From NCBI RefSeq assembly GCF_001667145.1, contig NZ_LZIF01000102.1:23299-87298 (forward strand): a stretch of 64,000 bases of DNA. Reading direction: 5' to 3'. The DNA is from Mycobacterium sp. 852002-51971_SCH5477799-a. GTDB lineage: Bacteria; Actinomycetota; Actinomycetes; Mycobacteriales; Mycobacteriaceae. Of this stretch, positions 1 through 9,073 are shown piece by piece (position 1 is the first letter of the stretch; each line of letters starts with the position of its first letter). The notes under the pieces are model-generated. The model had not been told where the DNA came from. It searched no databases and saw only the letters and a program-made list of their open reading frames with translations. Both the position numbers and the translations under genes were made by a program.

Positions 1-1
1 C

Positions 2-490
2 TCGGTCGCCGGGTTCAGCCACTTCACCCTGCTCCTGGTACATGCTCTGCGCCAACAGTTCTCGCGCGTTCGCGTGTTCGCCTTCATCGACACCACCGAC
101 GAGGTGACCCACATGTTCGGCCCGGAAGCCGACCTGGCGGTGGCCATCCAGCGGATCACCCGGGAGTCGGGCGTTTACAGTCGCGACGGCCATTCCGATT
201 ACGGCAACGCGTTCGCGTCGTTCATTCAGGCGTTCCCCAATGTGCTGTCACCGCGTACCTCGCTGCTGGTGCTCGGGGACGGCCGCACCAATTACCGCAA
301 CCCGGAGACCGAGCTGCTGTCCCACATGGTGACCGCCAGCAGGCACGCGCACTGGCTGAATCCCGAGCCCAAGCATCTGTGGGGCAGCGGCGACTCTGCG
401 GTGCCGCGCTACCAAGACGTCATCCCGATGCACGAGTGCAGGTCGGCCAAGCAGTTGGCCGCGGTGATCGACCAGCTGCTGCCGGTGTAG
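2..490 (+). CDS. VWA/CoxE-like protein, C-terminal part
   Basis: The reading frame is open from the first bases, so the gene begins outside the window; 162 residues are visible. They carry a von Willebrand A-type fold: a central strand with an FAFIDTTDE stretch and a later [11 protein letters not shown] strand-loop of the kind seen in CoxE-like VWA proteins. In mycobacteria such proteins are encoded next to a MoxR-type AAA ATPase (Rv2426c/Rv2425c in M. tuberculosis), which probably lies just upstream. Such pairs are thought to act as metal- or complex-insertion chaperones; the client is unknown. The ATG/GTG codons inside the visible part are internal, not starts. The fold is a confident call, the role an inference. 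Confidence 0.8.
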   Translation, partial: SVAGFSHFTLLLVHALRQQFSRVRVFAFIDTTDEVTHMFGPEADLAVAIQRITRESGVYSRDGHSDYGNAFASFIQAFPNVLSPRTSLLVLGDGRTNYRNPETELLSHMVTASRHAHWLNPEPKHLWGSGDSAVPRYQDVIPMHECRSAKQLAAVIDQLLPV

Positions 491-496
491 GGGTTG

Positions 497-510
497 CGGG
501 CGCACGCCCG
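497..510 (+). terminator. possible weak terminator hairpin
   Basis: A CGGGCG-CA-CGCCCG inverted repeat lies 6 bases after the VWA stop codon and is followed by a short TTTC. There is no real U-tract, so this is only a candidate. Two copies of GTTTCACAT follow it closely. Confidence 0.3.
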
Positions 511-737
511 TTTCACATTTGCCTGTCGTTTCACATCCGCCCCAGCCGTCCGGATCGGCGGCTATGCCGTTCGTGCCCACCTCGCAGCGACAACCTGGTC
601 ACGGGGGGTGCCACGGCGGCATTTGTCGCTGTGAGGCGGGCACAACACCTGCCGCCCGAAGCAGAGGCTGGTGTGACCCATGTGACCATCGCCTGGGAAA
701 TCCAGCCGTAACGCCGGCTCAAGTAAGCTGGCAAATC

Positions 738-1403
738 GTGCAAAAGCAGCTTCGCAGGTTAGGAGTGATGGGTGGGACTTTCGACCCCATCCATTACGGC
801 CACCTGGTTGCCGCCAGTGAGGTCGCCGACCTGTTCGACCTCGATCAAGTGGTGTTCGTGCCCAGCGGCCAGCCCTGGCAGAAGGAGCGCCACGTTTCTC
901 CTGCCGAGGACCGCTATCTGATGACGGTGATTGCCACGGCGTCCAACCCCCGCTTCTCGGTCAGCCGGGTCGACATCGACCGCGCCGGCCCCACCTACAC
1001 CAAGGACACTCTGCGCGACCTGCACGCCCTCAACCCGGACTCCGAGTTGTACTTCATCACCGGTGCCGACGCGCTGGCCTCCATCCTGTCGTGGCAGGGC
1101 TGGGAGACGGCGTTCGAGCTGGCGCGCTTCATCGGCGTCAGCCGGCCCGGTTACGAGCTGCGGCGCGAACACATCACCGGCGTGCTGGGCGAGCTGCCAG
1201 ATCACGCACTGACCCTGGTCGAGATTCCGGCGCTGGCCATCTCTTCGACCGATTGCCGTCGCCGCGCGGCGCAGCGCCGGCCGCTGTGGTACCTGATGCC
1301 CGACGGCGTCGTGCAGTACGTCTCCAAACGCCGGCTCTACCGCGACGAGGGGCCGCCAGTGATCGTGAACGAAACACGCCTGACCACAGGGGAATTCCCA
1401 TGA
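738..1403 (+). CDS. nadD: nicotinate-nucleotide adenylyltransferase NadD
   Basis: Transfers AMP from ATP to nicotinate mononucleotide to make deamido-NAD, the step shared by de novo and salvage NAD synthesis. The 221-residue product has the nucleotidyltransferase signature [12 protein letters not shown] at residues 12-23 and the C-terminal ISSTDCR motif near residue 170. The frame is open further upstream (to an earlier codon at 519), but that sequence has no family similarity. The GTG at 738, ten codons before the GGTFDP motif, gives the usual N-terminus. It heads a tight cluster: its TGA overlaps the rsfS ATG. It corresponds to Rv2421c. Confidence 0.93.
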   Translation: MQKQLRRLGVMGGTFDPIHYGHLVAASEVADLFDLDQVVFVPSGQPWQKERHVSPAEDRYLMTVIATASNPRFSVSRVDIDRAGPTYTKDTLRDLHALNPDSELYFITGADALASILSWQGWETAFELARFIGVSRPGYELRREHITGVLGELPDHALTLVEIPALAISSTDCRRRAAQRRPLWYLMPDGVVQYVSKRRLYRDEGPPVIVNETRLTTGEFP

Positions 1404-1795
1404 GCGCCACAGACGAGGCTATCGACATGGCGACCGTGGCCGCCGGCGCCGCCGCCGCGAAGCTGGCCGACGACGTAATCGTCATCGACGTCTCGGCACA
1501 GCTCGCCATCACCGACTGCTTTGTGATCGCCTCGGCGTCCAACGAGCGGCAGGTCAACGCCATCGTCGACGAGGTCGAGGAGAAGATGCGCAAGGCCGGC
1601 TACAAGCCGGCCCGTCGTGAGGGCGCCCGGGAAGGCCGCTGGACGCTGCTGGACTATCGCGACATCGTCGTCCACATCCAGCACCAGGAAGACCGGGACT
1701 TCTATGCCCTGGACAGATTGTGGGGCGACTGCCCGGTGGTGCCGGTAGACCTCGACGAGGGCCGTGAGAACTCCGAAGAGCCGGGCGCGCAATGA
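1400..1795 (+). CDS. rsfS: ribosomal silencing factor RsfS
   Basis: A 131-residue Iojap/RsfS protein. The family binds ribosomal protein uL14 and blocks joining of the 30S and 50S subunits, shutting down translation in starved cells. The typical core is visible: [20 protein letters not shown], then the [16 protein letters not shown] strand and a [11 protein letters not shown] tail. It starts at an ATG overlapping the nadD stop (ATGA) and ends in the same way on gpgP, so the three are surely co-transcribed. A nadD-rsfS pair is conserved in many bacteria. Confidence 0.95.
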   Translation: MSATDEAIDMATVAAGAAAAKLADDVIVIDVSAQLAITDCFVIASASNERQVNAIVDEVEEKMRKAGYKPARREGAREGRWTLLDYRDIVVHIQHQEDRDFYALDRLWGDCPVVPVDLDEGRENSEEPGAQ

Positions 1796-2466
1796 GAATA
1801 CGTCGCCTGATCATGTTGCGGCACGGGCAAACCGAGTTCAACGCCGGTAGCCGAATGCAGGGCCAGCTGGATTCCGAACTCAGCGAACTCGGGCGGGCGC
1901 AGGCGGTTGCGGCCGCCGAGGTGCTGGGCAAGCTGCAGCCGTTGCTGATCGTGTCGTCGGATCTGCATCGCGCCTACGACACCGCGATCAGGCTGGGGGA
2001 GGTTACCGGGGTGCCGATCCGGGTGGACCAACGGTTGCGCGAAACCCATCTCGGCGACTGGCAGGGGTTGACCCACAGCGAAGTCGACGCGCAGGCCCCG
2101 GGGGCGCGCCTAGCCTGGCGCGAAAACGCCACCTGGGCGCCGCATGGTGGCGAGAGCAGGGTCGACGTCGCGGCGCGCAGCGTGCCGTTGGTTGCCGAAT
2201 TGGTGTCCGGCGAGCCGGAATGGGGTGATCCCGACGGCCCGGACCGCCCCGTGGTGCTGGTGGCCCACGGCGGCCTGATCGCCGCGCTGTCGGCGGCGCT
2301 GCTGAATCTTCCGGTCGCCAACTGGCCGATTCTGGGCGGCATGGGCAATGCCAGCTGGGTGCAACTGTCGGGACACAACGACGATCCCGCCGACGAATTC
2401 GACAGCATCCGTTGGCGTCTCGACGTGTGGAACGCTTCGGCGCAGGTGTCCAACGATGTCCTCTGA
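1792..2466 (+). CDS. gpgP: glucosyl-3-phosphoglycerate phosphatase
   Basis: A histidine-phosphatase-superfamily enzyme of 224 residues, corresponding to Rv2419c (older name gpm2). It removes phosphate from glucosyl-3-phosphoglycerate to give glucosylglycerate, an early step toward methylglucose lipopolysaccharides. The RHG motif is at residues 10-12 (His11 nucleophile). Arg60, Glu84 and His159 fall exactly at the positions reported for the M. tuberculosis enzyme, which supports the specific call over a generic phosphoglycerate mutase. The start ATG overlaps the rsfS stop; the 3' end overlaps octT, the next gene of the same pathway. Confidence 0.92.
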   Translation: MRIRRLIMLRHGQTEFNAGSRMQGQLDSELSELGRAQAVAAAEVLGKLQPLLIVSSDLHRAYDTAIRLGEVTGVPIRVDQRLRETHLGDWQGLTHSEVDAQAPGARLAWRENATWAPHGGESRVDVAARSVPLVAELVSGEPEWGDPDGPDRPVVLVAHGGLIAALSAALLNLPVANWPILGGMGNASWVQLSGHNDDPADEFDSIRWRLDVWNASAQVSNDVL

Positions 2467-3199
2467 GCAGCGGCCGAAGCCCACACTGCTGATCTTCGCA
2501 GACTCGTTGGCTTATTACGGGCCCACCGGGGGCCTTCCCGCAGACGATCCCCGCATCTGGCCGAACATTGTTGCCGCCCAACTAGGTTGGGATGTTGAGC
2601 TGATCGGTCGCATCGGTTGGACGTGCCGCGACATCTGGTGGGCTGCGACCCAGGACCCACGGGCCTGGGCGGCGCTCCCGCGGGCAGGAGCGGTCATCTT
2701 CGCCACCGGCGGCATGGATTCGCTGCCGTCTGTGCTGCCCACCGCGCTGCGCGAGCTGATCCGTTATGTCCGGCCGCCGTGGCTGCGCCGCTGGGTACGT
2801 GACGGCTATGGCTGGCTGCAGCCCAGGTTCTCACCGATCGCCAGGCCGGCCCTGCCTCCGCGGCTCAGCGCCGACTACCTCGAACAGACCCGTGGCGCAA
2901 TCGATTTCAACCGCCCCGGCATCCCGATCGTGGCCTCGCTGCCATCCGTGCACATCGCAGACACCTACGGCCGCGCCCACCACGGCCGCGCGGGGACGGT
3001 GGCCGCCATCACCGGATGGGCGCAAGACCACAACGTGCCCCTGGTCGATCTCAAAGCCGCTGTCGCCGAACAGGTGATGAGCGGACGGGGAAACCCCGAC
3101 GGGATTCACTGGAATTTCGAGGCTCACCAGGCGGTCGCTGAGTTGATGCTCAAGGCGCTCGCCGAGGCCGGGGTGCCGAACGAGAAGCCCCGCGGGTAG
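2456..3199 (+). CDS. octT: diglucosylglycerate octanoyltransferase (GDSL fold)
   Basis: A 247-residue SGNH/GDSL-type protein corresponding to Rv2418c, reported to acylate diglucosylglycerate with octanoate in methylglucose lipopolysaccharide synthesis. The nucleophile block reads FADSLAYYG with Ser17; the Asp-x-x-His pair is in NPDGIHWN (Asp215, His218). The frame extends upstream inside gpgP, but the ATG at 2456 overlaps the gpgP stop by 11 bases and puts the GDSL block at the usual distance from the N-terminus. Pairing with gpgP supports the pathway assignment. Confidence 0.87.
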   Translation: MSSEQRPKPTLLIFADSLAYYGPTGGLPADDPRIWPNIVAAQLGWDVELIGRIGWTCRDIWWAATQDPRAWAALPRAGAVIFATGGMDSLPSVLPTALRELIRYVRPPWLRRWVRDGYGWLQPRFSPIARPALPPRLSADYLEQTRGAIDFNRPGIPIVASLPSVHIADTYGRAHHGRAGTVAAITGWAQDHNVPLVDLKAAVAEQVMSGRGNPDGIHWNFEAHQAVAELMLKALAEAGVPNEKPRG

Positions 3200-3204
3200 C
3201 GCTC

Positions 3205-4041
3205 GTGACCGTCGTGGTGGTGACCGACTCGTCGGCACGTCTGCCGGCCGACCTGCTCGAAAAGTGGGGGATACGCGTTGTCCCGCTGCACATCTTGCTC
3301 GACGGCGGCGATCTGCGTGACGGTGTGGACGACGTTCCCGACGACATCTACAAACTCGCGGCTACCACCGCGGCGGCCACCCCCGCCGAACTCGCCGACG
3401 CCTACCAGCAGGCGCTGGCCGACAGCGGCGCCGACGGCGTAGTGGCCGTGCACATTTCGTCGGCGCTGTCGGGAACGTGTCGCGCCGCCGAACGCACCGC
3501 GGCCGATCTCGATCCGAACGTGCGCGTCGTCGACTCCAAATCGGCCGCGATGGGCACCGGGTTCGTCGCGCTGGCCGCGGCGCGGGCCGCGGCCGACGGC
3601 GGGGACGTCGACACCGTCGCGGCCGCGGCGCGCGCGGCCGTGGACCGCGGGCATGCCTTCATCGTGGTGCACCGGCTGGACAACTTGCGCCGCAGCGGGC
3701 GCATCGGCGGGGCGAAGGCCTGGCTGGGCACCGCGCTTGCGCTCAAGCCCCTGTTGCGTATGGATGACGGCAAACTTGTTCTGGCCCAACGGGTGCGCAC
3801 TGTGAGCCATGCGACGGAGACGATGATCGAGCGGGTCTGCCAGGTCGTCGGCGACCATGGCGCCGCACTGGCGGTGCACCACGTCAACAATCCGGACGGG
3901 GCACGCGAGGTGGCGACGGCGCTGGGCGAACGGCTGCCGGCGTGCGAGCCGGCGATCATCACCGAACTGGGGCCGGTGCTCGCGCTGCACGTGGGCGCGG
4001 GCGCCGTCGCGGTCAGCGTGGCGCTCGCGCCAACGGCTTAA
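3205..4041 (+). CDS. DegV/FakB family fatty-acid-binding protein
   Basis: A 278-residue DegV protein, start GTG five bases after octT. It has the family hallmarks: N-terminal VVTDSSARLP, the TTAAATPAELADAY loop, and SSALSGTCRAAERTA, where the Ser-Gly-Thr binds a fatty acid carboxylate. In Firmicutes FakB proteins present fatty acids to the kinase FakA; no FakA is seen here and the mycobacterial role is unknown. It corresponds to Rv2417c. Its TAA overlaps the TAA of the convergent mmpL gene, so no terminator separates the two transcripts. Confidence 0.9.
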   Translation: MTVVVVTDSSARLPADLLEKWGIRVVPLHILLDGGDLRDGVDDVPDDIYKLAATTAAATPAELADAYQQALADSGADGVVAVHISSALSGTCRAAERTAADLDPNVRVVDSKSAAMGTGFVALAAARAAADGGDVDTVAAAARAAVDRGHAFIVVHRLDNLRRSGRIGGAKAWLGTALALKPLLRMDDGKLVLAQRVRTVSHATETMIERVCQVVGDHGAALAVHHVNNPDGAREVATALGERLPACEPAIITELGPVLALHVGAGAVAVSVALAPTA

Positions 4042-6938
4042 GCGTTCACCGGCCGTCGCGCGTTGTCACCGCGCGGGTGCACGACTTGCGGCCACCAGAA
4101 CCACCGTCCGAGCAGGGTGGCGATCGAGGGCATCAGCAGCGTGCGCACGATCAGCGTGTCGAGCAACAGACCGATGCACACCGTCGACCCGAACTGACCG
4201 AGCACGCGCAGATCGCTGCCCAGCATGGACGCCATGGTGAAGGCGAACACCAGACCCGCCGCAGTCACGACGCCGCCGGTGCCGGCCATCGACCGGATGA
4301 TTCCCGTTTTGAGCCCGCGATGGATTTCTTCGCGGAACCGGGAAACCAGTAGCAGGTTGTAGTCGGACCCGACGGCCAGCAGGATGATGACCGACAGCGC
4401 CATCACGATCCAGTGGATCCGGATGCCGAACAAGTCCTGCCAAATCAACACGGACAGACCGAACGACGCCGCGATCGAGCTGGCCGCCGTGCCGACGATC
4501 ACCAGCGCGGCCACCACACTTCGAGTCAGCAGCAGCATGATCATGAAGATCAGGGTCAGGGCCGACACCACGGCGATCATCAGGTCGTACTTCTCGCCGT
4601 CGGCCATGTCCTTGAAGGTTGCGGCGGTTCCGCCGAGATACACCCGGGCATCCGACAACGAGGACTGCTTCAAACCCTCCTGCGCGGCGGTGCGTTCGGC
4701 GTCGACGCGCGCGATGCCTTCCGGCGACATCGGGTCGCCCTGATGGGTGATGAAGAACCGCGCCGACTTGCCGTCCGGCGACAGGAACATGCGAAGACCC
4801 GTTTGAAAGTCCGGGTTATCGAAGGCTTCCGGCGGGAGGTAGAAGAAGTCGTCGTTCTTGGAGTTGTCGAAGCTCTGGCCCATCACGATGGAGGTGTTGC
4901 TCATCGCCTCCATCTGGTCGATCATCGCCTTGAATGTCTGGTAGAGCGTCAGCGTGATGCCCCGGGTCGTCTTCAGCGTGGTGATCAACGTGGGGAACAG
5001 CGCGGTCAGGTCGCGTGACGCTTTGGCGGTGTGCGCGATGTCGGTTGTCAGATAGTGGAATTGCTCGGCCAGTTGGTCGAACCCGTCGAACGTGTCGAAC
5101 AGGGACCGCAGCCCGATGCACACGGGAATGTCGTAGCAGTGCTTCTCCCAGTAGAAGTACGTGCGCACGGGCCGGAAGGTGTCATCGAAATCGGCGATGT
5201 GGTCGCGCAGGCTGTCGGTGATCTGGGCCGTCACCGCCGTGGTCTTTGCGCTGTCGTCGGCGGCATTGGCCAGATCGAGCGACACCTCGTATTGGCGTTG
5301 TGTGGTGTCGATCTGGGTCTGCAGGTCGTCGGCCATCTTAAGGATGTCGTTCATGCGCTCCTTGAGAAAGCCCATGTTCTGCATCGTGGTCTGGCTTTGG
5401 ACGCTGTTCTGGAATGGGATGGAACTGTGCTGGATCGGGATCCCCAGTGGCCGCGTGATGTCCTGGACCATGGCGATGCCGAGCGTGCGCATCTCGTTCT
5501 TGGCCACCCGGTCCAACACCAGCATGTCCGCCGGGTTACGCATGTCATGGTCAGACTCGACCATCAACAGGTCGGGGTTCATCCGTGCCTCGGAGAAATG
5601 CCGATTCGCGGCCTCCTGCCCCTGATTGGACGGGGCTGACAACGGCAGGTAATGGCGGTCGTTGTAGCTCGTGTGGAAGCTCGGCAGGGCGATCATGCCG
5701 ACCAGCACGATCGCGGCGCTGACGGCCAAAATCGGTGCGGGCCAACGCACTACGGCGGTGCCGACCCGTCGCCACAGCCGACCACGCTTGGCCTGCCGTT
5801 CGAAGAGGTGGAAGCGACTTCCGACGAAGACCACCGCGGGGCCCAGCGTGATGCCGGCCAGCACCACCACCAGCATGCCGATGGCGACGGGCGCGCCCAT
5901 GGTGTTGAACCACGGCAGCCGCGAAAAACTCAGGCAATAGGTCGCGCCCGCGATCGTCAGGCCCGATCCCAACACGACCGGGGCGACGCCCTTGAATGTG
6001 GTGTAGTACGCGGTTTCTCGGTCCTCGCCCGCGGCCAACGCCTCCTGATAGCGGCCGACGAGGAAGATGCCGTAGTCGGTTCCAGCGGCGATCGCCAGCA
6101 TGGTGAGGATGTTGGCGGCGAAGGTCGTGAGCCCGAATGCGTTGTGATACGCGAGAACAGCGACGACTCCGCGCGAACAGGCCAGTGCCACAAAGGTCAT
6201 GAAAAGCTGAACGAGGGTGGTGACGATGGAGCGATAGACCAGCAGCAACATGATCGCGATGGCGCCCAGGGTGAACAGCGTGATCGTGGCCAGGCTGGCG
6301 TTGCCGATGATGTGCATGTCGTCGGACAATGCGGCGGGACCGGTGACGTAGGCCTTGACGCCAGGTGGCGCCTTGTTCTCGTCGATGACCTTGCGGACGG
6401 CGTCCACGGACTCGTTGGCCAGGGTCGTGCCCTGGTTACCGGCGAGGTTCACCTGCACATAGGCACTCTTGGCATCGGCGCTCTGAGCGCCGGCGGCGGT
6501 GAGCCGGTCGCCCCAGAAGTCCTGGATGTGCTGAATGTGCTTGGGGTCTTGGCGGAGTTGCCGAATCAGCTTGTCGTAGTACTGGTGCGCGTCCGGGCCG
6601 AGCGGGTGCTGACCCTCCAGGACGATCATGACGGTGCTGTTGGAGTCGAACTCGTGGAAGTTGTGGCCCAGGCGCATCATCGCCTTCATCGACGGCGCAT
6701 CCAGCGGCGTCATCGGCGCCGAGTGGGCCTCGCCGACCTTCTCCAGGGTGGGAACGATGACGTTCACCAATACGGTGACCGCCACCCACCCAAGGATGAT
6801 CGGTATCGCGAAGATACGGATCGCATGGGGCAGGTAAGGCCGGTGGCCCCGCTCGGCCTTAGACAGGCCACCCGTCTTGATCGGGCCGGTGTCTGCGGCG
6901 CTCAGGTCGGGCTCGGTCTTGCTGTTCACATCGCTCAT
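4038..6938 (-). CDS. MmpL-family RND transporter
   Basis: A 966-residue mycobacterial membrane protein large. An N-terminal helix at about 41-64 is followed by a periplasmic domain and two blocks of membrane helices. The proton-relay Asp-Tyr pairs of the family are present: GTDYGIFLVG (Asp288-Tyr289) and GSDYNLLLVS (Asp859-Tyr860). Its ATG overlaps the stop of mmpS, the usual MmpS/MmpL arrangement for exporters of siderophores or surface glycolipids. The pair sits where M. tuberculosis carries eis, so it is specific to this lineage. An IdeR-like half-site upstream of mmpS makes siderophore export (MmpS4/L4-type) a fair hypothesis, but the substrate cannot be read from sequence. Confidence 0.93.
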   Translation of the reverse strand: MSDVNSKTEPDLSAADTGPIKTGGLSKAERGHRPYLPHAIRIFAIPIILGWVAVTVLVNVIVPTLEKVGEAHSAPMTPLDAPSMKAMMRLGHNFHEFDSNSTVMIVLEGQHPLGPDAHQYYDKLIRQLRQDPKHIQHIQDFWGDRLTAAGAQSADAKSAYVQVNLAGNQGTTLANESVDAVRKVIDENKAPPGVKAYVTGPAALSDDMHIIGNASLATITLFTLGAIAIMLLLVYRSIVTTLVQLFMTFVALACSRGVVAVLAYHNAFGLTTFAANILTMLAIAAGTDYGIFLVGRYQEALAAGEDRETAYYTTFKGVAPVVLGSGLTIAGATYCLSFSRLPWFNTMGAPVAIGMLVVVLAGITLGPAVVFVGSRFHLFERQAKRGRLWRRVGTAVVRWPAPILAVSAAIVLVGMIALPSFHTSYNDRHYLPLSAPSNQGQEAANRHFSEARMNPDLLMVESDHDMRNPADMLVLDRVAKNEMRTLGIAMVQDITRPLGIPIQHSSIPFQNSVQSQTTMQNMGFLKERMNDILKMADDLQTQIDTTQRQYEVSLDLANAADDSAKTTAVTAQITDSLRDHIADFDDTFRPVRTYFYWEKHCYDIPVCIGLRSLFDTFDGFDQLAEQFHYLTTDIAHTAKASRDLTALFPTLITTLKTTRGITLTLYQTFKAMIDQMEAMSNTSIVMGQSFDNSKNDDFFYLPPEAFDNPDFQTGLRMFLSPDGKSARFFITHQGDPMSPEGIARVDAERTAAQEGLKQSSLSDARVYLGGTAATFKDMADGEKYDLMIAVVSALTLIFMIMLLLTRSVVAALVIVGTAASSIAASFGLSVLIWQDLFGIRIHWIVMALSVIILLAVGSDYNLLLVSRFREEIHRGLKTGIIRSMAGTGGVVTAAGLVFAFTMASMLGSDLRVLGQFGSTVCIGLLLDTLIVRTLLMPSIATLLGRWFWWPQVVHPRGDNARRPVNA

Positions 6939-7402
6939 GCGGACTTCACCAGGCAGAAGGTCTGGGCGTTATGGCCATCGGAGTTCTGGTTGTCTCGGAC
7001 AACGCCGTCCACGGTGATCTTGCAGCTGATCGTGCTGCCGTCGCTTTGCGCCATGATGTTGGCGCTCACCGACGGCAGCGTCGTCGAGATCGTGGTCGAC
7101 CACGGCAGCGGGGCGTTGTTGACCTGGTGCGTGTTGGCGTTTTCGTCCCAGTAGTTGATGTTGGCCGTCGTACCCGGGGAGCCGGAGATCTCGTAAACGA
7201 CGACCTTTGGGTTGAACTGCACGATGTCGATCCCCTTGCCGGCGTTCGCGTTCAGATCCTCCGAACCGAAGATTCTGTGCAGCCGCGACACGATCAGCGC
7301 CGAGGTCGCCAGAACGACCACCAGCACCAGCGGGATCCACCCGCGCCTCAGCGCGCGGGTCAAGAGGCCGGGGCGGGAATCCGAGTCTGGACTAGTCACC
7401 AC
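6935..7402 (-). CDS. MmpS-family accessory protein
   Basis: A 155-residue MmpS protein: short cytoplasmic N-terminus, one membrane helix (WIPLVLVVVLATSALIV), then an Ig-like periplasmic domain with VVYEISGSPGTTANINYWD and a paired C-terminal cysteine (ISCKI...TFCLV). MmpS proteins form the periplasmic adaptor of MmpL exporters. The frame stays open to a TTG nine codons earlier, but GGAAGG seven bases before the GTG at 7402 favours the shorter start. The stop overlaps the mmpL ATG (ATGA). Confidence 0.9.
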   Translation of the reverse strand: MVTSPDSDSRPGLLTRALRRGWIPLVLVVVLATSALIVSRLHRIFGSEDLNANAGKGIDIVQFNPKVVVYEISGSPGTTANINYWDENANTHQVNNAPLPWSTTISTTLPSVSANIMAQSDGSTISCKITVDGVVRDNQNSDGHNAQTFCLVKSA

Positions 7403-7470
7403 CTGACCACCTTCCGCAAAGCTCACCAACCGTCGCCGACGACACCACTGTCAACGGACCATTTGCTCAG

Positions 7471-7488
7471 TTAGGGATACTAACCTTA
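7471..7488 (-). promoter_or_regulatory. IdeR-like iron box candidate upstream of mmpS
   Basis: Read on the minus strand, TAAGGTTAGTATCCCTAA contains a perfect IdeR half-site (TWAGGTWAG). The second half is degenerate and one base short of the 19-bp consensus. It lies about 70 bases upstream of the mmpS start. IdeR with iron represses siderophore genes, and mmpS4/mmpL4 are known IdeR targets in M. tuberculosis. Confidence 0.45.
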
Positions 7489-7542
7489 GTGCACGCAAGC
7501 GTTCCTCCCGGGGGCCGCCAGTTGTGGCGAACGGCATAACCG

Positions 7543-8601
7543 CTAATGGGCCAGCCGACCGGTGACCGGTGGCAAATCAGCCAGTGTCACGATCCCGGGC
7601 GGGGCGGCCACCACCGCCGGGACGGCATTGGTAACCGGCATCGCGGTGTAAATCATTCCCAGTCCCATGAACCCTGGCTCCGTCCAATCCTTGGGCGGCA
7701 GGCAGTGCAATACGGTGCGCATGTTGGGCAAACCGAAGACTTGAATGACGTGGCCGTGCTCGAGCGGCTTGGGGGGCACCACGTGGCTGCCCATGGTCCA
7801 GTTGAACCCGACGCTGATGACGTTGCGATCGCCGACCCAGCCGCGGTGGTACCCGTAGACGCTGCCGACCGTTCCGGCGGGAATCTTCATGAAGCCCAGA
7901 TCGGAGTCATCGGTGGCCGCGGTGAAGGTGACGTCGAAGGTCATCTTGTCCAGCTGGGCCCCGATCGCGTCGGCCATCATCGCCGCCGATTCCGCGAAGA
8001 CCTCGCTTTCCCGCCGGACGTTTTCGGCCAGCCCTGGGGTATCGGGATCTTGCGAAAACCCCATGGCCGTCTGGGTTTCCGCCGACTCGTAGGTCGAGCA
8101 GTCGACCGACTCGGTGATCCGGATCTCGTCGACGCGCTCGCACGAGGCGGACAGCACCATGCCCACCATGTTCGTCATGCCCGGGTGCGCGCCGCTGCCG
8201 AAGATCGTCGAATTGCCCTTCTGGCAGGCATTTTCGATGCGTTTACGGTCCTGCGGCGTCTGCTTGCCACCGGTGATCCACGCGGCGCTGGTGCACACGT
8301 TGACTCCCGATTCCAGCAGCCGCACCAACTCATCGACGCTGGGCCACAACGGGTTATAGCAACACGCGTCGGCGCCCAGTGCCAGCAGCGCGTCGATGTC
8401 ATTGGTCGCGTGCACACCGGTCGGGTCCGGCCAGCCCGCCAGGTCGGCGGCATCGACGCCGACCTTGTCGGCGCCATGCGCATACACCCCGGCCAGTTCC
8501 AAGTCAGGCCGCCCGATGATGGCGTGCAGCGAACGGCGGCCGATGTTCCCGGTCGTCCACTGGATCACCCGCAGCGGACGGTGTGTGCTTGCCTTGCTCA
8601 T
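7543..8601 (-). CDS. dihydrodipicolinate reductase-like NAD(P)-binding protein
   Basis: A 352-residue protein with an N-terminal Rossmann fold, VIQWTTGNIGRRSLHAII, and a GSGAHPGMTNMVG segment. It belongs to the mycobacterial family annotated as dihydrodipicolinate reductase-like, which lies near lipid and steroid genes and is unlikely to be the lysine-pathway DapB. The ATG at 8601 has an AAAGGAG six bases upstream; a longer upstream frame is rejected for lack of similarity. It is the last gene of a minus-strand run with a PPOX flavoprotein and two acyl-CoA dehydrogenases. A redox step in acyl-CoA breakdown is an inference from that context only. Confidence 0.75.
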   Translation of the reverse strand: MSKASTHRPLRVIQWTTGNIGRRSLHAIIGRPDLELAGVYAHGADKVGVDAADLAGWPDPTGVHATNDIDALLALGADACCYNPLWPSVDELVRLLESGVNVCTSAAWITGGKQTPQDRKRIENACQKGNSTIFGSGAHPGMTNMVGMVLSASCERVDEIRITESVDCSTYESAETQTAMGFSQDPDTPGLAENVRRESEVFAESAAMMADAIGAQLDKMTFDVTFTAATDDSDLGFMKIPAGTVGSVYGYHRGWVGDRNVISVGFNWTMGSHVVPPKPLEHGHVIQVFGLPNMRTVLHCLPPKDWTEPGFMGLGMIYTAMPVTNAVPAVVAAPPGIVTLADLPPVTGRLAH

Positions 8602-8626
8602 CGCGGCTCCTTTGCCGTGGGCGAAC

Positions 8627-9070
8627 CTAGTTGCTGATATCGAATCCCGCGTTGACCTTGGTTGGGCGCACCCACACCACCAACTCACCGGGAACGGCGT
8701 TGCGACGGCCGAATTCGTCGGCGCGGTCGGCGCCCATGTAGCGGCGACCGGTGCGGGTGGCGATGTCGAGCACGTCGTGCGCATCCTCGCTGATCGTGGC
8801 CACGCCCTGCACCTGTACGAACGAGTACGGCGGATGAGGGTCGTCGACGCAGATCACCACTCGCGGATCCCTGGCCAGGGCACGGCCTTTCGATGTGTCG
8901 CGCCCGGTGTTAAACGCCAGTCGAGCGCCGTCTCGGCCGACGTCGACCACGAACCACACCGGCGCGACCAGCGGTCGCCCGTCGGCGGCGACGTAGCCCA
9001 GCATCCCGGTCCGGGTGCCGGCCGAGAGGAACTCGATGACCTTTCGGCTCAGTTCCGCGGGTTCGGCCAT
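8627..9070 (-). CDS. PPOX-class flavin/F420-dependent oxidoreductase
   Basis: A 147-residue split-barrel protein of the pyridoxamine-5'-phosphate-oxidase-like class. Visible marks are the opening strand GYVAADGRPLVAPVWFVVD, the TGRDTSKGRALARDPRVVI cofactor-binding stretch and a VQGVATI strand. Mycobacterial members of this size bind F420 or FMN and reduce varied substrates. It lies 3 bases from the stop of the acyl-CoA dehydrogenase upstream of it, so co-transcription is likely. The substrate is unknown. Confidence 0.8.
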   Translation of the reverse strand: MAEPAELSRKVIEFLSAGTRTGMLGYVAADGRPLVAPVWFVVDVGRDGARLAFNTGRDTSKGRALARDPRVVICVDDPHPPYSFVQVQGVATISEDAHDVLDIATRTGRRYMGADRADEFGRRNAVPGELVVWVRPTKVNAGFDISN

Positions 9071-9073
9071 GCC

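Noticed and set aside
5652..7154. Long plus-strand reading of 500 codons opposite mmpL/mmpS
   Set aside because: It is antisense to two clear family members and is rich in Arg, Gly, His and Gln without any motif, a usual effect of high GC codon bias.
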